DNA of 48,223 nucleotides from Deltaproteobacteria bacterium. Its GTDB lineage: Bacteria; Myxococcota_A; Polyangia; Haliangiales; JADYYK01. The notes under the pieces were generated by a model, which saw only the letters and a list, made by a program, of their open reading frames with translations, was not told the DNA's origin and ran no database searches. The position numbers were made by a program, and so were the translations under genes. Below, piece by piece: positions 8,238-17,345 of the stretch (position 1 is the first letter of the stretch; every line of letters starts with the position of its first letter). Location of the stretch: the NCBI GenBank assembly GCA_020853705.1, contig JADYYK010000269.1:1-48223 (forward strand). Direction: 5' to 3'.

Positions 8238-9296
8238 ATGCTGTCCCGACCCGTCGCCAACCCGCCCAACCCGTGGGCCACGACCGAGGTCGACTACCTG
8301 GGCGAGGCGCCTGACGCCAAGCTCGAGGTCTATGTCGATCACACCCGCCAGATCCTGGCCCGGAACGACAGCCCCGACCTCGGCTTCAGCTACAGCGTCA
8401 ACCCGTACCGCGGCTGCTTTCACGCCTGCGCCTACTGCTATGCGCGCCCCACGCACGAGTACCTGAGCTTCGGCGCCGGCACCGACTTCGAGCGCAAGCT
8501 GGTGGTCAAGCCCGAGGCGCCCGCGCTGCTGCGCGAGGCCTTCGAGAAGCGCTCCTGGCGCGGCGAGCTGGTGGTGATGAGCGGCGTGACCGACTGCTAT
8601 CAGCCGCTGGAGGCGTCGTACCGGCTGACCCGCGGCTGCCTGGAGGTCTGCGCCGAGTATCGCAACCCGGTGTCGATCATCACCAAGGCGCCGCTCGTCG
8701 AGCGCGACCTCGACGTGCTGACGCGGCTGGCGGCGGTCGCCGACCTCAGCGTCTCCGTCAGCATCCCGCTGTGGGACGAGGCCAAGGCGCGCGCCATGGA
8801 GCCCTTCGTGGCCACGCCGCAGCGCCGCATGCGCACCGTCGAGCGGCTGGCGGCGGCGGGGCTGCGCGTGGGCGTCAACGTGGCGCCCATGATCCCGGGG
8901 CTGGGTGACGAGGACATGCCCGACATCCTGGCCGCGGCGCGTGCCGCGGGCGCGCGTGACGCCGGCATGGTGTTCCTGCGCCTGCCCGGCTCGGTCGCCG
9001 AGGTGTTCGAGTCGCGCCTCAGGGCGGCGCTGCCGCTGCGCGCCGAAAAGGTGCTGGCCCGCGTGCGCGAGGCGCGTGGCGGCGCGCTGTATGACGCGCG
9101 CTTCGGCGTGCGCGGGCGCGGCGAGGGCGAGTATGCGGCGCAGACCTGGGCGCTGTTCGAGGCCACCTGCAAGAAGCTGGGGCTCGGCGTGTACCGCATG
9201 AACACGGCCGAGGGCTCGCGCGAGGGCGAGGCGGCGGAGCGTCCGACGTCGTTCGTGCGCCCGCCGCGGCGCGGGACTCAGCTCAGGTTGCTGTAG
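8238..9296 (+). CDS. PA0069 family radical SAM protein
   Basis: Predicted 352 residues. NPYRGCFHACAYCYARP carries the radical SAM cluster motif C60-x3-C64-x2-C67 that ligates the SAM-binding [4Fe-4S] cluster. Following segments (SGVTDCYQPLE, NPVSIITKAPLVERDLDVL, SVSIPLWDEAKARAMEP, VNVAPMIPGLGDED) match the PA0069/SplB-like group, whose substrate is generally unknown although relatives repair photodamaged DNA. Length is normal for the family. The start is fixed by an in-frame stop immediately upstream. The 3' end overlaps the convergent membrane-protein gene by 19 bp. Confidence 0.9.
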   Translation: MLSRPVANPPNPWATTEVDYLGEAPDAKLEVYVDHTRQILARNDSPDLGFSYSVNPYRGCFHACAYCYARPTHEYLSFGAGTDFERKLVVKPEAPALLREAFEKRSWRGELVVMSGVTDCYQPLEASYRLTRGCLEVCAEYRNPVSIITKAPLVERDLDVLTRLAAVADLSVSVSIPLWDEAKARAMEPFVATPQRRMRTVERLAAAGLRVGVNVAPMIPGLGDEDMPDILAAARAAGARDAGMVFLRLPGSVAEVFESRLRAALPLRAEKVLARVREARGGALYDARFGVRGRGEGEYAAQTWALFEATCKKLGLGVYRMNTAEGSREGEAAERPTSFVRPPRRGTQLRLL

Positions 9297-9964
9297 GGCG
9301 GTGGTGCGGGCGGTGGTGGTGGCGGCGGCGCGGCCTTGGCACGCTTGCCGGCGCGGCCGGCCTCGATCATGAGGACGACGAAGATGATGAGCGGGGCGAC
9401 GCCGTACAGTCCCGGATAGATCAGCAACGCGATGACGTCGCCCTTGCTGTCGACGCGGAACGCATTGGCCAGCGCGATGACCAGGAACAGCGCCAGCGGC
9501 GGCGCGAAGCTCCAGCTGAAGGCGCGCCCGGGCGACGACGCGAACATGATGCGCAGCACCAGCAGGTGCAGCGCGACGAAGGTGCCGGCGGTCATCATGA
9601 AGGCGGCCCCTATCCACTCGTCCCAGCCCGCGCCCCCGGTCTCGACCTCGGTGAACAGGCCCGTCGAGCGCGACACGAACGGCGACACGCTCATGAAGGC
9701 CAGCACGAAGCCAAAGACGGCGAGCAAGAAGCCGATGCGCAGCGGCCACTTGTCGACCTGGATGTCGGGCCGCGCCACGCGCCAGCTGGCCAGCAGCGCG
9801 AGCTGCATGCCTGCGCTGATGAGCAGGATGACCGGCAACACCGCGAGGATCGCCCGCCCGGCCTGCTCGGAGGTCGGACCACAGCCCGACACCAGCAGCG
9901 CACAGGCCAGCAGCGTGAAGGGCGCCCCCCGCCTCCCCGGCCGCTTCCACATGCAAGCCATCAT
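9278..9964 (-). CDS. multi-pass membrane protein with lipobox-like N-terminus and Pro-rich tail
   Basis: Predicted 228 residues from the ATG at 9964; ATGs at 9961 and 9952 are also possible. After a Lys/Arg-rich start the hydrophobic stretch ends with LLVSGC, a good lipobox, followed by four or five membrane helices (AILAVLPVILLISAGM, IGFLLAVFGFVLAFM, WIGAAFMMTAGTFVALHLL, PPLALFLVIALANAF, LYGVAPLIIFVVLMI). The tail is a run of prolines. No transporter or enzyme signature is recognised. It is divergent from the PilZ/pseudo-receiver gene, with only 28 bp between starts. Confidence 0.75.
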   Translation of the reverse strand: MMACMWKRPGRRGAPFTLLACALLVSGCGPTSEQAGRAILAVLPVILLISAGMQLALLASWRVARPDIQVDKWPLRIGFLLAVFGFVLAFMSVSPFVSRSTGLFTEVETGGAGWDEWIGAAFMMTAGTFVALHLLVLRIMFASSPGRAFSWSFAPPLALFLVIALANAFRVDSKGDVIALLIYPGLYGVAPLIIFVVLMIEAGRAGKRAKAAPPPPPPPAPPPYSNLS

Positions 9965-9992
9965 ACTGTGTCTACTCGCCCGCTCATGAATA

Positions 9993-10751
9993 ATGCCGTC
10001 CGTGCCGAGGCAAGAGCAGCGCGTTTCCGCCCATTGCCTGGTGACCTTCGAGCTCGACGGTCGCAAGGTGGTCGCGCAGACGCTCGACCTCAGCCGGCAC
10101 GGCATCTTCGTGCGCACCAACGAGCAGGTCCCGATCGGCGCCAGCGTGCCGCTGACCATCGTGCTGCCGCAGGGGCCGGTCTCGATGCTGGCGCGCGTGG
10201 CCCATGTCGTCGGCCCCATGCTGGCGCGCGACACCGGGCGGCCCTGCGGCCTCGGCTGCGCGCTGTCCTCGCCCACGCTGGAGCAGCGCACGCTCGACCG
10301 CTTCGTCAGCGAGGTCACCGATGTGCGTGTGGTGGCGCCGGTGGTGCCGGGGACGCGGGTGGTGCTGGCGGAGCCGCAGGCGCGCGCGCTGGATCGCCTG
10401 TCCTCGCTGCTGCGCGAGGCCGGCTTCGTGGTCGAGGAGAGCTTCGACGGCTCGGACGCCTACACCGCCTGTCTGGAGCAGCCGCCCGACGTGCTGGTGC
10501 TGACCGAGCACATGCCCGGCCTGGACGGCTGGACGGTGATCAACAAGCTGGCCGAGCGCCCGCGCACCGCAGGCATCGCGCCGGTGCTGCTGTCGCAGGA
10601 CCCCAGTGATGGCACCCGGCTGCGCGCCTATCGCATGGGCGTGCACGACTTCGTGGTGCGCGCAGCCGCGGGGCTGGGTGCGGGGGTGAGCGACGAGGAG
10701 CTGGTGCTGCGCATCCGCCGCCTGGCCTGGCTTCTGCGCCGGCCCCGGTAG
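9993..10751 (+). CDS. PilZ plus degenerate receiver domain protein
   Basis: Predicted 252 residues. Residues about 5-105 are a PilZ domain (RQEQRVSAHCLVTFELDG, TLDLSRHGIFVRT). Residues about 118-245 follow the response-regulator receiver fold (VVLAEPQARALDRLSSLL, PDVLVLTEHMPGLDGW, RAYRMGVHDFVV), but the phospho-acceptor position three residues before the Met-Pro is Thr, the acidic pair is Glu-Pro, and the conserved Lys is replaced within an inserted AAAGLGAGVS loop. It therefore probably cannot be phosphorylated in the usual way. It is a paralogue of the next gene, 19 bp downstream. It lacks a Shine-Dalgarno. Confidence 0.85.
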   Translation: MPSVPRQEQRVSAHCLVTFELDGRKVVAQTLDLSRHGIFVRTNEQVPIGASVPLTIVLPQGPVSMLARVAHVVGPMLARDTGRPCGLGCALSSPTLEQRTLDRFVSEVTDVRVVAPVVPGTRVVLAEPQARALDRLSSLLREAGFVVEESFDGSDAYTACLEQPPDVLVLTEHMPGLDGWTVINKLAERPRTAGIAPVLLSQDPSDGTRLRAYRMGVHDFVVRAAAGLGAGVSDEELVLRIRRLAWLLRRPR

Positions 10752-10770
10752 TACCGTATAGTCGGGGGCG

Positions 10771-11838
10771 ATGCCGAGGGAACCACGCGTCTTCACGGCC
10801 TGCACGGTCGAGTTCGACCGGCTCGGGAAGCGTGTGCGCGCGACCACGCAGGACATCAGCCGCAGCGGCGTGTTCGTGCGCACCGACGAGTATCTGCCCG
10901 TCGGCGACGTGCTCGAGCTGACCCTGGTGCTGCCCAGCGGCGAGAAGGTGGCGCTGATCTCGCGCGTGGCGCACCTCTTGTCGGCGGCCGCGGCGCGCGC
11001 GCTGGGGCGCCAGGCCGGCATGGGCTTCGAGCTGCTCGAGCAAGACAGCGAGCGGCGGGTGCGGCTCAACGCGTACCTCGACACCTTGCTGGATGGGCCG
11101 CGGCCGGCCCCAGGCGCCGGCGGGCCCGAGCCGGTGCGCGTGCTGGTGGCGGACTCCAGCACGCGCCTGCTGGAGCGGCTGTCCACCGCGCTGGGCGACG
11201 CCGGCTTCGAGGTCGAGATGGCGGTCAACGGGGCGGAGGCCTACTCGGCCGTGCTGTCGCGGCCGCCGGCGATCTTGTTGCTGGCCGACGAGATGCCGGT
11301 GATGGATGGCTGGACGTTGATCGGGATGCTGGCGGCGCACACCAAGCTGGCCGAAGTGGCGCTGTGCGTGATGTCCGCGGACGGCAGCGACATCACGCGG
11401 CTGCGCGCGTACCGGCTGGGCGTGCGCGACTTCATCCACAAGCCGTTCACCGACGAGGAGCTGTGCATCCGGCTGCGCCGGCTGGCGACGCCGGCGCTGC
11501 GCCCCGAGCCCGAGCGCGTGGTGCTGCGCGGCAGCGTGGCCGAGATCGGCGTGGCGACCCTGCTGTCGCTGCTCGACTTCGAGCGCAAGTCGGGGATCAT
11601 GATCACGGTCGCCAAGGACAAGGTGGCGCGCGTGTTCGTGGCCGCGGGCCGCGTGGTCAAGGTCGAGTCGTCCGCCGAGATCGAGGATCCGCGCAAGCGG
11701 CTGATGGCGGTGCTGGACTGGAACGAGGGCAGCTTCGAGTTCATCGCCTGCGACGTGGTGGGGACCGACGAGATCGGGCTGCCGACGCAGCACATCTTGC
11801 TCGAGCACGCGCGGGTCAAGGACGAAGCGAGCCGCTAG
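10771..11838 (+). CDS. PilZ plus pseudo-receiver plus DUF4388 protein
   Basis: Predicted 355 residues: PilZ (about 4-108; TQDISRSGVFVRT), receiver-like (about 124-240; VRVLVADSSTRLLERLS, ILLLADEMPVMDGW, FIHKPFTDEEL) and DUF4388 (about 250-340; LRGSVAEIGVATLLSLLDFERKSGIM, ending WNEGSFEF). The receiver keeps its Lys but has Ala at the phospho-acceptor position, so it is a pseudo-receiver. DUF4388 is common in delta-proteobacterial and myxobacterial signalling proteins and is thought to mediate protein contacts. TATAGT (10757-10762) lies 8 bases before the ATG with no Shine-Dalgarno. Stop and next start abut (TAGATG). Confidence 0.9.
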   Translation: MPREPRVFTACTVEFDRLGKRVRATTQDISRSGVFVRTDEYLPVGDVLELTLVLPSGEKVALISRVAHLLSAAAARALGRQAGMGFELLEQDSERRVRLNAYLDTLLDGPRPAPGAGGPEPVRVLVADSSTRLLERLSTALGDAGFEVEMAVNGAEAYSAVLSRPPAILLLADEMPVMDGWTLIGMLAAHTKLAEVALCVMSADGSDITRLRAYRLGVRDFIHKPFTDEELCIRLRRLATPALRPEPERVVLRGSVAEIGVATLLSLLDFERKSGIMITVAKDKVARVFVAAGRVVKVESSAEIEDPRKRLMAVLDWNEGSFEFIACDVVGTDEIGLPTQHILLEHARVKDEASR

Positions 11839-12324
11839 ATGAAGGCGCCGCTGGTGCTGGGCCTGGGCGTGGTGGCGGTGGGGGCGCTGGCGTGGGTGGT
11901 GGTGGCGTCGCTGCAGGGCGATGAGCCGCGGCGGAGGGTGCCGAGCCCGAGCCCGAGCACGAGCCAGAGCACGAGCACGATCCCGAGCACGATCCCGAGC
12001 ACGATCCCGAGCACGATCCCGAGCACGATCCCGAGCACGATCCCGAGCCCGAGCCCGAGCACGAGCACGAGTCCCGTGCCGGGTGTGGCGCGCCCGATGG
12101 TCACCATGGAGCCGGTGCCCGAGCGCGAGCTGTCACCCGAGGAGCAGCGCGAGAAGCTGGAGCGCATCGTCGAGCAGCTGGCCGCGCGGCGGGATCAGGT
12201 GCTGCAGGAGATCGAGAAGGCCAAGGCGGATGGTGACAAGGCCGCCGAGGACAATGCGCGGCGGACCCTGGAGGGCATCAAGCTGAGGATGGAGAAGGTG
12301 CTGTCGAAGCTGGACGAGCCGTAG
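11839..12324 (+). CDS. membrane-anchored Ser/Thr/Pro-rich coiled-coil protein
   Basis: Predicted 161 residues. An N-terminal uncleaved-anchor-like helix (residues about 3-25, APLVLGLGVVAVGALAWVVV) is followed by a low-complexity spacer of PSTI repeats and then a charged coiled coil (residues about 95-158; LSPEEQREKLERIVEQLAARRDQVLQEI in outline). It would hang in the periplasm. It starts one base after the stop of the DUF4388 gene and is thus in its operon. No known family. Confidence 0.75.
   Translation: MKAPLVLGLGVVAVGALAWVVVASLQGDEPRRRVPSPSPSTSQSTSTIPSTIPSTIPSTIPSTIPSTIPSPSPSTSTSPVPGVARPMVTMEPVPERELSPEEQREKLERIVEQLAARRDQVLQEIEKAKADGDKAAEDNARRTLEGIKLRMEKVLSKLDEP
11973..12044 (+). repeat. 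six perfect 12-bp tandem units
   Basis: Unit GAGCACGATCCC repeated six times without error, flanked by further GAGC-rich hexamers. It encodes the Ser-Thr-Ile-Pro spacer, so changes in copy number keep the frame. Confidence 0.9.
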
Positions 12325-12333
12325 CGGAGCCGG

Positions 12334-15300
12334 CTAGCGCCAGCCGCCGTTGGTGCGCGCGACCTGGACCCACTTGAACTGCGAGGTCACGTCGATGCGG
12401 CCCAGCACCACGCGGTCGGTGCTCAGGGTGAACGGGATGACGCGCTTGACGCCGAGCACGGTGATCTCGACCTCGCCGGCGACCGGCGTGGTGTCACCCA
12501 GCTTGCTGCGCGTGATCTCGACCAGGTAGCTGCCCTTGGCGATCTTGGGGATGCCCAGGCGCTCGCGGCCCGCGGTGATGGCGGCGCCCGGGTCGGCGCT
12601 GATCTTGCGGCCGCCCATGAACGAGATGCGCGAACCGGACGGCGCCACCAGCGCGACGTCGAGGTCGGCGTCGGAGCCCCAGCTGGCGTTGAGAGACAGC
12701 TCGACCTTGCGCGGCGCCGGCGCCGGCGTGGCCGCCGCGGTCTCCGCCTTGCTGCGCAGCTTCGCGTCCGCCGTGCCCGCCAGCAGGCGCGCCGCCGCCG
12801 ACTCGCGACCGGCCGCGCGCTCGCAGCGCACGCCGGCCCCGATGGCCGTCGCGTTGCTGCTACCCAGGCCGAGCTCGGCGATGGCGACGCGGTGCGCGCA
12901 CTCGTGGCTGAAGTCGCCCAGGCGCTGGTAGGCGCCGGCCAGCCGCTCGTGCAGCTCGGGCGCGTCGGGCGACAGATCCACGATACCCGACAGGTAGCGC
13001 AGCGCGCCGGCGCGGTCGCCCTTGCGAGCGGTCAGATCGGCCAGCGACACCAGCGCATCGGCGTCGCTGGGCGCCTTGGCCAGCCAGGCCTCGTTCTCGG
13101 TCAGCGCGCGGTCGACCTGACCCGCGCGCGCCAGGGCCTGCACCAGGCTGCGCAGGCGGTCGCGGCTCTCCGGCATCTGCGCCAGCCGCTGCTCGGCCAG
13201 GCTGATCGCGCTGGAGCCATCCGAGAACGCCCCCGCCGACACCGCGCCGACGCGGAACCAGACCTTCTTCATGAAGGTGCCGCTGCGCCCGCCGGTGGCC
13301 GGCATGCCCTCCCACATGTCATCGGCAGCCATGTTCCTCGGCGCATCGGGCATCGGTCGCGCCGTCGGGGCCGGCGCCGACTCGCGACGGGCCTCCATCG
13401 GCGCCTTCTTGGCCTTGTCGGACTTCTCGTCGGCGGTCTTGGCCATCGGGTCCCGGGTCGACGCGCTGGCGCGCCCGAAGCCGTCCCCGCTGCCGGTGCC
13501 GACGCCGCCCATCTTGCCGCCACCGCCAGCCTCCAGCCCACCGGTGACGCCCGTGGCCTCGCTCTCCTCGCCGTCGGCGTCAGCGCCGGCCAGCACGCCC
13601 ATCTGGGCCTGTGCGTGGCCGATGGTGCCGCTGGCCTCGCCCGCGGTGGCGATGTCCTCGCCGGTCCAGCGCGCCGGCTGCCCGCCGCGCTCGATGCCCA
13701 TGGCGTTGAACATGCTCTCGCTCTCCAGCACCAGCAGCGAGGTCTGGCGCGACAGCACGCCGTAGGTCTTGGACAGCGCGACGATCTGCGCGCGATCCTC
13801 GCCACGACCGGCCTGATCCAGCTCGTCGATGCGCTGCTGCGCCCACACCCGCGGCACGAAGCCGTTGCCTGCGGTGGCGGCCGGCGTCAGCGCGATGGGG
13901 TAGCGATCCTCGTAGGGCTTACCGCCCACGCTGCCGCGCAGCACGATGTCGCCCTTGATCTCACCCGCGAAGCGCGCCGAGACCAGCACCTCCTCGCCGG
14001 CCCGCAGCGTCGGCAGCTTGGCCGGCGACACCTCGGTGACGCCCGCCGGCAGCTCCAGCGCGGCGTTGCTCAGCACCGGGCCGTAGGTCGTCTCCAGCAC
14101 CGCGAGGGCGCTGGCGCCGACGCGCTCGCCCGGCACGTAGGGCACATAGTGGCCGCCACCGGCGCGGGCGATCCCGGCCAGCGCGACGGTATCGACATCG
14201 GCGCCGATGCCCACGGTGGTGACCTTGACGGTCGTCGCCTTCGACAGCTCCTCGATCTCGGCCACCAGCGAGGCCGCACGACGCGGGCCGGTGGACGACA
14301 TGCCGTCGCCCAGGTACATCACGCGCAGCTCACGGCTGGCGCCGGAGCCGCTCTCGCGCGGCCACGCCCTGGCCGCCGCGGTCAGCGACGCCACCAGGTT
14401 CGAGGCGCCCGCCGGACGCACCGCGCCCATCAGCTCGCGCACCTCGGTGGCGGCCTGCGCCGACGGCGCACGCACGCTGCCGAGCTCGCGGCAGTCGGCG
14501 TCGCACACCATCACGCGCACGCGGTCGCGCCGATCCATGTTGCCGACCAGCGCCGCGGTCAGGGCGGTGGCGCGCGAGAAGCGCTCGCCGGTCATCGACT
14601 GGCTGGAGTCGACCACGATGAGGAAGTCGCGGGCGTGGTTCTCGGTGTAGGCCGGGATCTCCGGGCGCAGCGCCAGCAGCACGAAGCTGCGCGGATCCGC
14701 CGCCAGGGTGGCGCGCGCCGCGGTGACCTCGGTCGACTCGTCGGCGGGCGCCTTGCCGTTCTTGATCTTGGCGGCGGCGGCCTGCGCGCCCTCGGCGGCC
14801 GCGGTCCAGTAGCGCAGCTCGGCGTCGCCGGGCAGCGAGTAGTCGACGATGAGGTCGCCGGCGGGCTGGAAGTCGTCGGCCGTCATCGACAGCTTGGTGG
14901 CCACGCCGTCCTTGCTCTCGGTGGGCTTGTAGCCGTGCACGTGCACCGGGCGCGACTGATCATGGCCGACCAGGCGGGCATCGACCTCGAAGTGGCCGAC
15001 CTTGGTCGAGGCATCGGCCGAGTGCGCCAGCGGGTAGACATAGCGGCGCTGCTTGCCCTGCGGCGCGATGGTCTGGGTGTACGACAGGATGACCTTGCGC
15101 TCGCCGCGCGCGGGGATCGGGTAGATCTTCAGCTCGAAGCGGCCGCCGCGCTGCCACTCCAGCAGCGCGGGGTCGCGGAACCGATCCGGCACGAAGACGA
15201 TCTCCTGCAGCTGCACCGGCTGCGACGGCGCGGCGTTGTGGATGACGCCCTTCCAGATCTTGGCGGCGTGGCCGCGCTCGACGAAGGCGCCCTCCTCCAG

Positions 15301-16614
15301 CTTGTCCCCGACCCACAGTGCGAGCCGGTCGATGCGCGCGTCGGGCGGCAGCGGGAAGCGGTAGATCCCCTCCAGGGTGTCGGCGCTGTCGTTCTTGAAC
15401 GACTCCTCGATCTCGGTGCGCGCGACGTTGCCCGAGACGCGGATGGTGACCTTGTGGTTGGCCAGCGTCAGCGGGCGCTCCTTCTCGCTCTTGTCGCCAG
15501 GCTTGCGTGCGCGCAGTTCGCCCAGGCCCGCCAGCGTGGTGTCGGTCGGCTCGCCCTCGAGCTCCGACCAGCCCACGGCGTCGGCCAGGCGGGCCGCGGG
15601 GGCCACCGAGCCCTTGCCGGTGCGCGGCACCAGGGCCTCCTCGCCGGCCAGCACCTCGAGGGTGCCCGAGGTGCCCTCGATGCGGGCGTGGCCGCGCGCG
15701 ACGCGCACGCTGGCCTGGTCGGCCTCGGCGGCGATGGCCAGCAGCGAACCTGCGGCCTGCACGCGCCCGGTCGGCATGGTGATGGAGACCAGCGCCTCGC
15801 CGGTCGCGATGTCGGCCACCACCTCACCCGAGGTCAGCTTCAGCGCACGCGGGCCGGTCAGCTCGACGCGGGTGTCGTGGTTCAAGGTCAGCGTGGTGCC
15901 ATCGCCGAGCTGCAGCTTGACGCGGGTGCGGCCGTCGGTGGCCACCAGCTTGCCGCCGGTAACGGCGTTGCCCAGCGCTACCGGCTGACCCGCGAAGGTG
16001 ATACCGGTCTGACCGTCGGCCGCCGCGCGCGAGATGGCGATGACCTTGGCGCTGCCCTTGGCCGCGCTGGCCGCGCTGGCCGCGCTGCGCTGCTTGAGCG
16101 CCCGCACCGCGAACACGCTGGCCGCGGCCGCCGCCGCGACGCCGCACACCGCCGCCGCGATCAGCAGCTTGCGCGAGCGCCCGCCGCGCGCGCTGTCGAT
16201 GGAGCGCACCTTGGCAGGCGCAGCAGGCTCGGCCTTCGCAGCCGCCGGCTTCGCCACTTCCACCGCGGCAGCCGCCTTGACGCTCGCGACCGGCGCGCTC
16301 GCGACCGGCGCGCTCGCCACCGGCGCGCTCGCCACCGGCGCGCTCGCCACGTTCGCCGCCGGCGCCGGCCGCGCATCCAGCCGCGCCAGCACGGCCTTCT
16401 CCAGCGCCTCCGCGCTGGGCGCCACATGATCCGCGCCCGCCGCCTTCAGCTCCTCGGCCGCCTCGGCCGCGGCGAAGCGCGCATCCCGGCAGTCATCACA
16501 ATCGGCCAGATGGTCGCCATGCCGCGCCAGCGCCGCTGCGTCACCATCGACGATGTCCGCCAGCTCCTCGCGCACGCGCGCGCACGCCGCTTTCACCTCG
16601 GTTGCATCACTCAT
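12334..16614 (-). CDS. anti-sigma zinc finger-like / FecR / VIT / vWA / TPR giant membrane protein
   Basis: Predicted 1426 residues from the ATG at 16614, favoured by the GGTGGAAG just upstream; a GTG at 16623 is in frame. Domains in order: zinc-binding anti-sigma-like motif H35-x3-C39-x2-C42; Ala/Val/Pro repeat linker; one membrane helix near residues 148-175 (LLIAAAVCGVAAAAAASVFAV); FecR-like beta region (DGTTLTLNHDTRVEL); VIT domain (about 390-520; EIEESFKNDSADTLEGIYRFPLP in outline); vWA domain with MIDAS DSSQS and LGDGMS; TPR-like helices (about 1130-1260); and a C-terminal beta domain (WGSDADLDVALVAPSGS). It overlaps the sigma-factor gene by 8 bp, so it probably controls that factor in response to a periplasmic signal; this is inference. 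Confidence 0.9.
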   Translation of the reverse strand: MSDATEVKAACARVREELADIVDGDAAALARHGDHLADCDDCRDARFAAAEAAEELKAAGADHVAPSAEALEKAVLARLDARPAPAANVASAPVASAPVASAPVASAPVASVKAAAAVEVAKPAAAKAEPAAPAKVRSIDSARGGRSRKLLIAAAVCGVAAAAAASVFAVRALKQRSAASAASAAKGSAKVIAISRAAADGQTGITFAGQPVALGNAVTGGKLVATDGRTRVKLQLGDGTTLTLNHDTRVELTGPRALKLTSGEVVADIATGEALVSITMPTGRVQAAGSLLAIAAEADQASVRVARGHARIEGTSGTLEVLAGEEALVPRTGKGSVAPAARLADAVGWSELEGEPTDTTLAGLGELRARKPGDKSEKERPLTLANHKVTIRVSGNVARTEIEESFKNDSADTLEGIYRFPLPPDARIDRLALWVGDKLEEGAFVERGHAAKIWKGVIHNAAPSQPVQLQEIVFVPDRFRDPALLEWQRGGRFELKIYPIPARGERKVILSYTQTIAPQGKQRRYVYPLAHSADASTKVGHFEVDARLVGHDQSRPVHVHGYKPTESKDGVATKLSMTADDFQPAGDLIVDYSLPGDAELRYWTAAAEGAQAAAAKIKNGKAPADESTEVTAARATLAADPRSFVLLALRPEIPAYTENHARDFLIVVDSSQSMTGERFSRATALTAALVGNMDRRDRVRVMVCDADCRELGSVRAPSAQAATEVRELMGAVRPAGASNLVASLTAAARAWPRESGSGASRELRVMYLGDGMSSTGPRRAASLVAEIEELSKATTVKVTTVGIGADVDTVALAGIARAGGGHYVPYVPGERVGASALAVLETTYGPVLSNAALELPAGVTEVSPAKLPTLRAGEEVLVSARFAGEIKGDIVLRGSVGGKPYEDRYPIALTPAATAGNGFVPRVWAQQRIDELDQAGRGEDRAQIVALSKTYGVLSRQTSLLVLESESMFNAMGIERGGQPARWTGEDIATAGEASGTIGHAQAQMGVLAGADADGEESEATGVTGGLEAGGGGKMGGVGTGSGDGFGRASASTRDPMAKTADEKSDKAKKAPMEARRESAPAPTARPMPDAPRNMAADDMWEGMPATGGRSGTFMKKVWFRVGAVSAGAFSDGSSAISLAEQRLAQMPESRDRLRSLVQALARAGQVDRALTENEAWLAKAPSDADALVSLADLTARKGDRAGALRYLSGIVDLSPDAPELHERLAGAYQRLGDFSHECAHRVAIAELGLGSSNATAIGAGVRCERAAGRESAAARLLAGTADAKLRSKAETAAATPAPAPRKVELSLNASWGSDADLDVALVAPSGSRISFMGGRKISADPGAAITAGRERLGIPKIAKGSYLVEITRSKLGDTTPVAGEVEITVLGVKRVIPFTLSTDRVVLGRIDVTSQFKWVQVARTNGGWR
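16281..16350 (-). repeat. 15-bp in-frame repeat
   Basis: Units close to GCGCTCGCGACCGGC (plus-strand reading) repeated four to five times, encoding Ala-Pro-Val-Ala-Ser in the linker between the zinc finger and the membrane helix of the giant VIT/vWA protein. Confidence 0.8.
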
Positions 16615-17209
16615 CGCTTCCACCTTCGCGGGCGTTGCCCGCCATCAGTTCACGCAAACGGTCGAGGCCGCGGCTGGCCCGCTTGCGCGCCGCCGCCTCC
16701 TCGATGCCACACGCCACCGCGATCTCTCCGTAGCTCAGGTCCGACTGGTAGCGCAGCAGCAGCGCCTCCCGGTCACTCGGCTTGAGCCGCTCCAGCAACG
16801 TGCGCACGCGAGCCGCCTGCCTGCGAGCATGCAGCTCCGCCTCGGGCGTCGCAGCGCCCGAGCCGTCGTCCGTCGTCGCCTTGACCAGGTGCAGCCTGCG
16901 CTCCTGGCGCACCCGGGTCTCGATGCGCCGCGCACACAGCCGCCGGGCGATGCCGAACAGCCACGAGCGCAGCGTGCCCTCACCCCGAAAGCTGGCCAGC
17001 GCGTCGTGCGCCGCCAGCAGGGTCTCCTGCACCACCTCGTCGGCGTCGGCCTGCGAGCCGGTCATGGCCATGGCCAGCCGACCCAGCCCCGCACCGTGCA
17101 GTCGCGCACACAATGCCACCGCGCCGCGCTTGTCGCCCGCCTGCACCAGGCGCTCGAGCTCTTGCTCCTCGGCACCCACCACTCGCACGTGCGCTTGCAC
17201 CGCCATCAT
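16607..17209 (-). CDS. ECF-type RNA polymerase sigma factor
   Basis: Predicted 200 residues. Region 2 is DADEVVQETLLAAHDALASFRG followed by TLRSWLFGIARRLC; region 4 is LKPSDREALLLRYQSDLSYGEIA with a helix-turn-helix ending RKRASRGLDRLREL. These are sigma-70 family group 4 (ECF) features. The ATG at 17209 (or the adjacent one at 17206) is chosen because AGGAG lies 3-6 bases upstream; a longer upstream in-frame extension is not hydrophobic or conserved-looking. It is the first gene of an operon with the anti-sigma-like giant protein, the usual arrangement for ECF control. Confidence 0.9.
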   Translation of the reverse strand: MMAVQAHVRVVGAEEQELERLVQAGDKRGAVALCARLHGAGLGRLAMAMTGSQADADEVVQETLLAAHDALASFRGEGTLRSWLFGIARRLCARRIETRVRQERRLHLVKATTDDGSGAATPEAELHARRQAARVRTLLERLKPSDREALLLRYQSDLSYGEIAVACGIEEAAARKRASRGLDRLRELMAGNAREGGSDE

Positions 17210-17345
17210 CAACTCCTGGTTCCCGTGAGGCCCGCGTTCGTGACAGCGAATCCGCAGTCCGCCGGATTCAGCTGTGCCAACAGACGTGCGAGACGGCCCC
17301 ACGATCCCACGGATCGAAACCTCCCCAGGCGCGTATCACGGGCCC

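Noticed and set aside
12892..16785. A 1297-codon open frame antisense to the VIT/vWA gene
   Set aside because: Same reason; the opposite strand has ordered domains (zinc finger, FecR, VIT, vWA, TPR), while this product is Arg/His/Gly-rich with no domains.
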